A stretch of DNA of 64,000 bases from Owenia fusiformis (taxonomy: Eukaryota; Annelida; Polychaeta; Sabellida; Oweniidae), in contig CAIIXF020000008.1 of NCBI GenBank assembly GCA_903813345.2, positions 20,194,822 to 20,258,821 on the forward strand, written 5' to 3'. A program made the position numbers and the translations under genes. Numbering within the stretch: position 1 is the stretch's first letter; each line of letters opens with the position of its first letter. Positions 61,884 through 64,000 of the stretch are shown here, piece by piece. The notes below the pieces were generated by a model, which saw nothing but the letters and a program-made list of their open reading frames with translations, was not told the origin of the DNA and did not search any database.

Positions 61884-62381
61884 TTTAAAGCTGGACTACG
61901 CTCCGAAACGCAATATGTTGACATATATTGTTTTTACATTTTCAAGCTCTAATATAAAGTTTATGTAAATAAAAATTGTTTTTTTCTGCGTAATATCAAA
62001 GAACAATCATTTAGTTAAAAAAATAAAAAGGCTAGTGCGGGATTCGAACCCGGGCCTCCCGCGTGCTCAGCGAGGATTCTACCTGCTACACTAACGTATT
62101 ATTATGAAAGGATGAAGTAATTAAACGCTACTTATTTTGAATGCTATGATTCGGAAGTGACGTCACGTTCTTCATTTAGGAACCTTTCCAAAATCATATC
62201 GCCGGCACCGATCGAAGCAAATTCAATGAAAAATCTTTGAAATGACACATTTATCGTAAGTATTTCTACACAAGATTTGCCCCATTTGTTCATCATTCTA
62301 TAATCTTTCATTAAGCTCAAAATGATAAAGTTCACCCCCGACAACCCAAGATTGGGTTTCGGAGCGTAGTCCAGCTTTAAA
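61884..62381. mobile_element. TIR element (498 bp) carrying a tRNA-like sequence
   Basis: Exact inverted ends of about 26 bp beginning TTTAAAGCTGGACTACG (61884 and, inverted, 62381). The terminal TTTAAA/TTAA may be part of the TIR or the target site. The interior holds a tRNA-like sequence at 62031-62095 on the minus strand. Confidence 0.75.
62031..62095 (-). tRNA. tRNA-like sequence, probably a pseudo-tRNA
   Basis: A seven-pair acceptor stem (GTTAGTG with CACTAGC, one G-U), a perfect B box GGGTTCGAATCCC, and a five-pair anticodon stem CTCGC/GCGGG with a seven-base loop TGAGCAC. The loop lacks the universal U33 and the D arm is short (65 nt in total). The central triplet would be AGC (Ala), but decoding function is doubtful. 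Confidence 0.45.
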
Positions 62382-62427
62382 TTCTTTGTTTGGTGATATG
62401 AGGATCATAAGGGCATAATTTTTATTA

Positions 62428-64000
62428 TGTCACCACCAAAAGTGGTGACATATTGTTATGGTCTCCGTTTTTTTTGCGACGGCGGTTGGCGTCCGGCGGT
62501 TGGCGTCCGGCGGTTGGCGTCCGGCGTCTGTAACAATTTCTTACAACTTCCTATAACTTAACAAATACTGTTTAGACTGACTTCAATTTTTTTCTAAATC
62601 ATCTACATGTTCTCAGAAGTTCAAATCTGACTTTAGATTTGACATTTGACCTTCAATGACCTTCTCAAGGTCAAAAAGGTCTTTTTTCAACTTGCTTCAC
62701 ATTGACTAAATTTTTTTTCAAAATCATCTACATGTTCTCAGAAATTCAAATCTGACTTTAGATTTGACTTTAGATTTGACATTTGACCTTCAAATCTGAC
62801 TTTAGATTTGACATTTCACCTTCAATGACCTTCTCAAGGTCAAAAAAGGTCAAAAAGGTCTGTTTTCAACTTGCTTCAAATTGGCTAAAATTTTTTTTCA
62901 AAATCATCTACGTGTTCTCAGGAATTCAAATCTGACTTTAGATTTGACTTAAGATTTGACATTTGACCTTCAATGACCTTCTTAAAGTCAAAAAAGGTCA
63001 AAAAGGTCTTTTTTCAACTTGCTTCAAATTGACTAAATTTTTTTTTTCAAAATCATCTACATGTTCTCAGAAATTCAAATCTGACTTGAGATTTGACATT
63101 TGACCTTCAATGACCTTCTCAATGTCAAAAAAGGTCAAAAAGGTATTTTTTTTATCTTGCTTCAAATTGACTAAATTTTTTTTTCAAAATCATCTACATG
63201 TTCTCAGAAATTCAAATATGACTTTAGATTTGACTTTAGATTTGACATTTGACCTTCAATGACCTTCTCAAGGTCAAAAAAGGTCAAAAAGGTCTTTTTT
63301 CAACTTGCTTCAAATTGACTAATTTTTTTTTTCAAAATCATCTACATGTTCTCAGAAATTCAAATCTGACTTTAGATTTGACATTTGACCTTTAATGACC
63401 TTCTCAAGGTCAAAAAAGGTCAAAAAGGTCTTTTTTCAACTTGCTTCAAATTGACTAATTTTTTTTTCAAAATCATCTACATGTTCTCAGAAGTTCAAAT
63501 CTGACTTTAGATTTGACATTTGACCTTCAATGACCTTTTGAAGGTCAAAAAGGTCTTTTTTCAACTTGCTTCAAATTTACTTAATTTTTTTTTCAAAATC
63601 ATCTACATGTTCTCAGAAATTCAAATCTGACTTTAGATTTGACATTTGACCTTTAATGACCTTCTCAAGGTCAAAAAAGGTCAAAAAGGTCTTTTTTCAA
63701 CTTGCTTCAAATTGACTAATTTTTTTTTCAAAATCATCTACATGTTCTCAGAAGTTCAAATCTGACTTTAGATTTGACATTTGACCTTTAATGACCTTCT
63801 CAAGGTCAAAAAAGGTCAAAAAGGTCTTTTTTCAACTTGCTTCAAATTGACTAATTTTTTTTCAAAATCATCTACATGTTCTCAGAAGTTCAAATCTGAC
63901 TTTAGATTTGACATTTGACCTTTTGAAGGTCAAAAAGGTCTTTTTTCAACTTGCTTCAAATTGACTAATTTTTTTTTCAAAATCATCTACATGTTCTCAG
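62428..64000. repeat. ~130-bp minisatellite headed by a TGTCACCACC palindrome
   Basis: Starts with the 23-bp hairpin TGTCACCACC-AAA-AGTGGTGACA, then GGCGGTTGGCGTCC triplets, then about eleven tandem units of roughly 115-160 bp, each with ATCATCTACATGTTCTCAG, TCAAATCTGACTTTAGATTT and AAAAAGGTCTTTTTTCAACT. Unit length varies through internal duplications of the GACTTTAGATTT and AAAAGGTC blocks. It runs to the window edge. The same family, reversed, is at 42508-43114. Confidence 0.9.

Noticed and set aside
61559-61924. 121-codon minus-strand frame
   Set aside because: Its ATG lies inside a transposon TIR, no splice context or similarity supports it, and the composition is AT-driven.

Overview
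The window is nuclear DNA from an animal, most likely a marine invertebrate. The genes are split by GT-AG introns, the sequence is AT-rich, and introns and spacers are crowded with short inverted-repeat transposons, minisatellites and LINE fragments. The phylum cannot be fixed from sequence alone. The repeat style resembles molluscs or other lophotrochozoans, but that is an inference. All exon models were read by eye from splice signals and from resemblance to known human families.

Layout. (1) 3.6-26.5 kb, minus strand: a complete exportin-1 gene (XPO1/CRM1). It has 22 coding exons that join without a phase error into 1,069 residues, plus a likely non-coding leader exon near 26.4 kb. Its introns hold a Tc1/mariner-type element, several hairpin MITEs, a foldback-like element with inverted 16-bp arrays, a 413-codon LINE reverse-transcriptase fragment, and two tandem arrays built from pieces of XPO1's own exon edges. 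(2) 28.1-31.8 kb: about 2.6 nearly identical tandem copies of a 1,451-bp unit carrying E-box and NRF1-like motifs. (3) 32.6-39.3 kb, plus strand: a seven-exon C2H2 zinc-finger gene whose finger block matches ZNF410. (4) 42.2-50.1 kb, minus strand: a four-exon MED29 gene (Mediator tail/middle subunit), with an 11-finger C2H2 gene inside its second intron on the same strand. (5) 50.49 kb, plus strand: a first coding exon resembling the PAF1 N terminus. It stands head-to-head with MED29, the same arrangement as in human. (6) 50.6-58 kb: repeats, a LINE 3' fragment, a decayed Tc1 transposase and TIR elements. (7) 58.7-60.8 kb, minus strand: a six-exon four-TM gene of the MS4A/CD20-like type, flanked by inverted copies of one repeat. 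(8) 61.9-64.0 kb: a TIR element containing a tRNA-like sequence, then a minisatellite of about 130 bp that runs off the end of the window.

The genes do not form an operon. Three of them (PAF1, MED29, ZNF410-like) act in RNA polymerase II transcription and chromatin control, and XPO1 exports proteins and RNPs from the nucleus. I found no convincing new multi-gene system. The most unusual points are the exon-edge-derived arrays in XPO1, which carry repeated candidate splice sites, the promoter-like 1,451-bp tandem unit, the nested MED29/zinc-finger arrangement, and the conserved MED29-PAF1 divergent pair.
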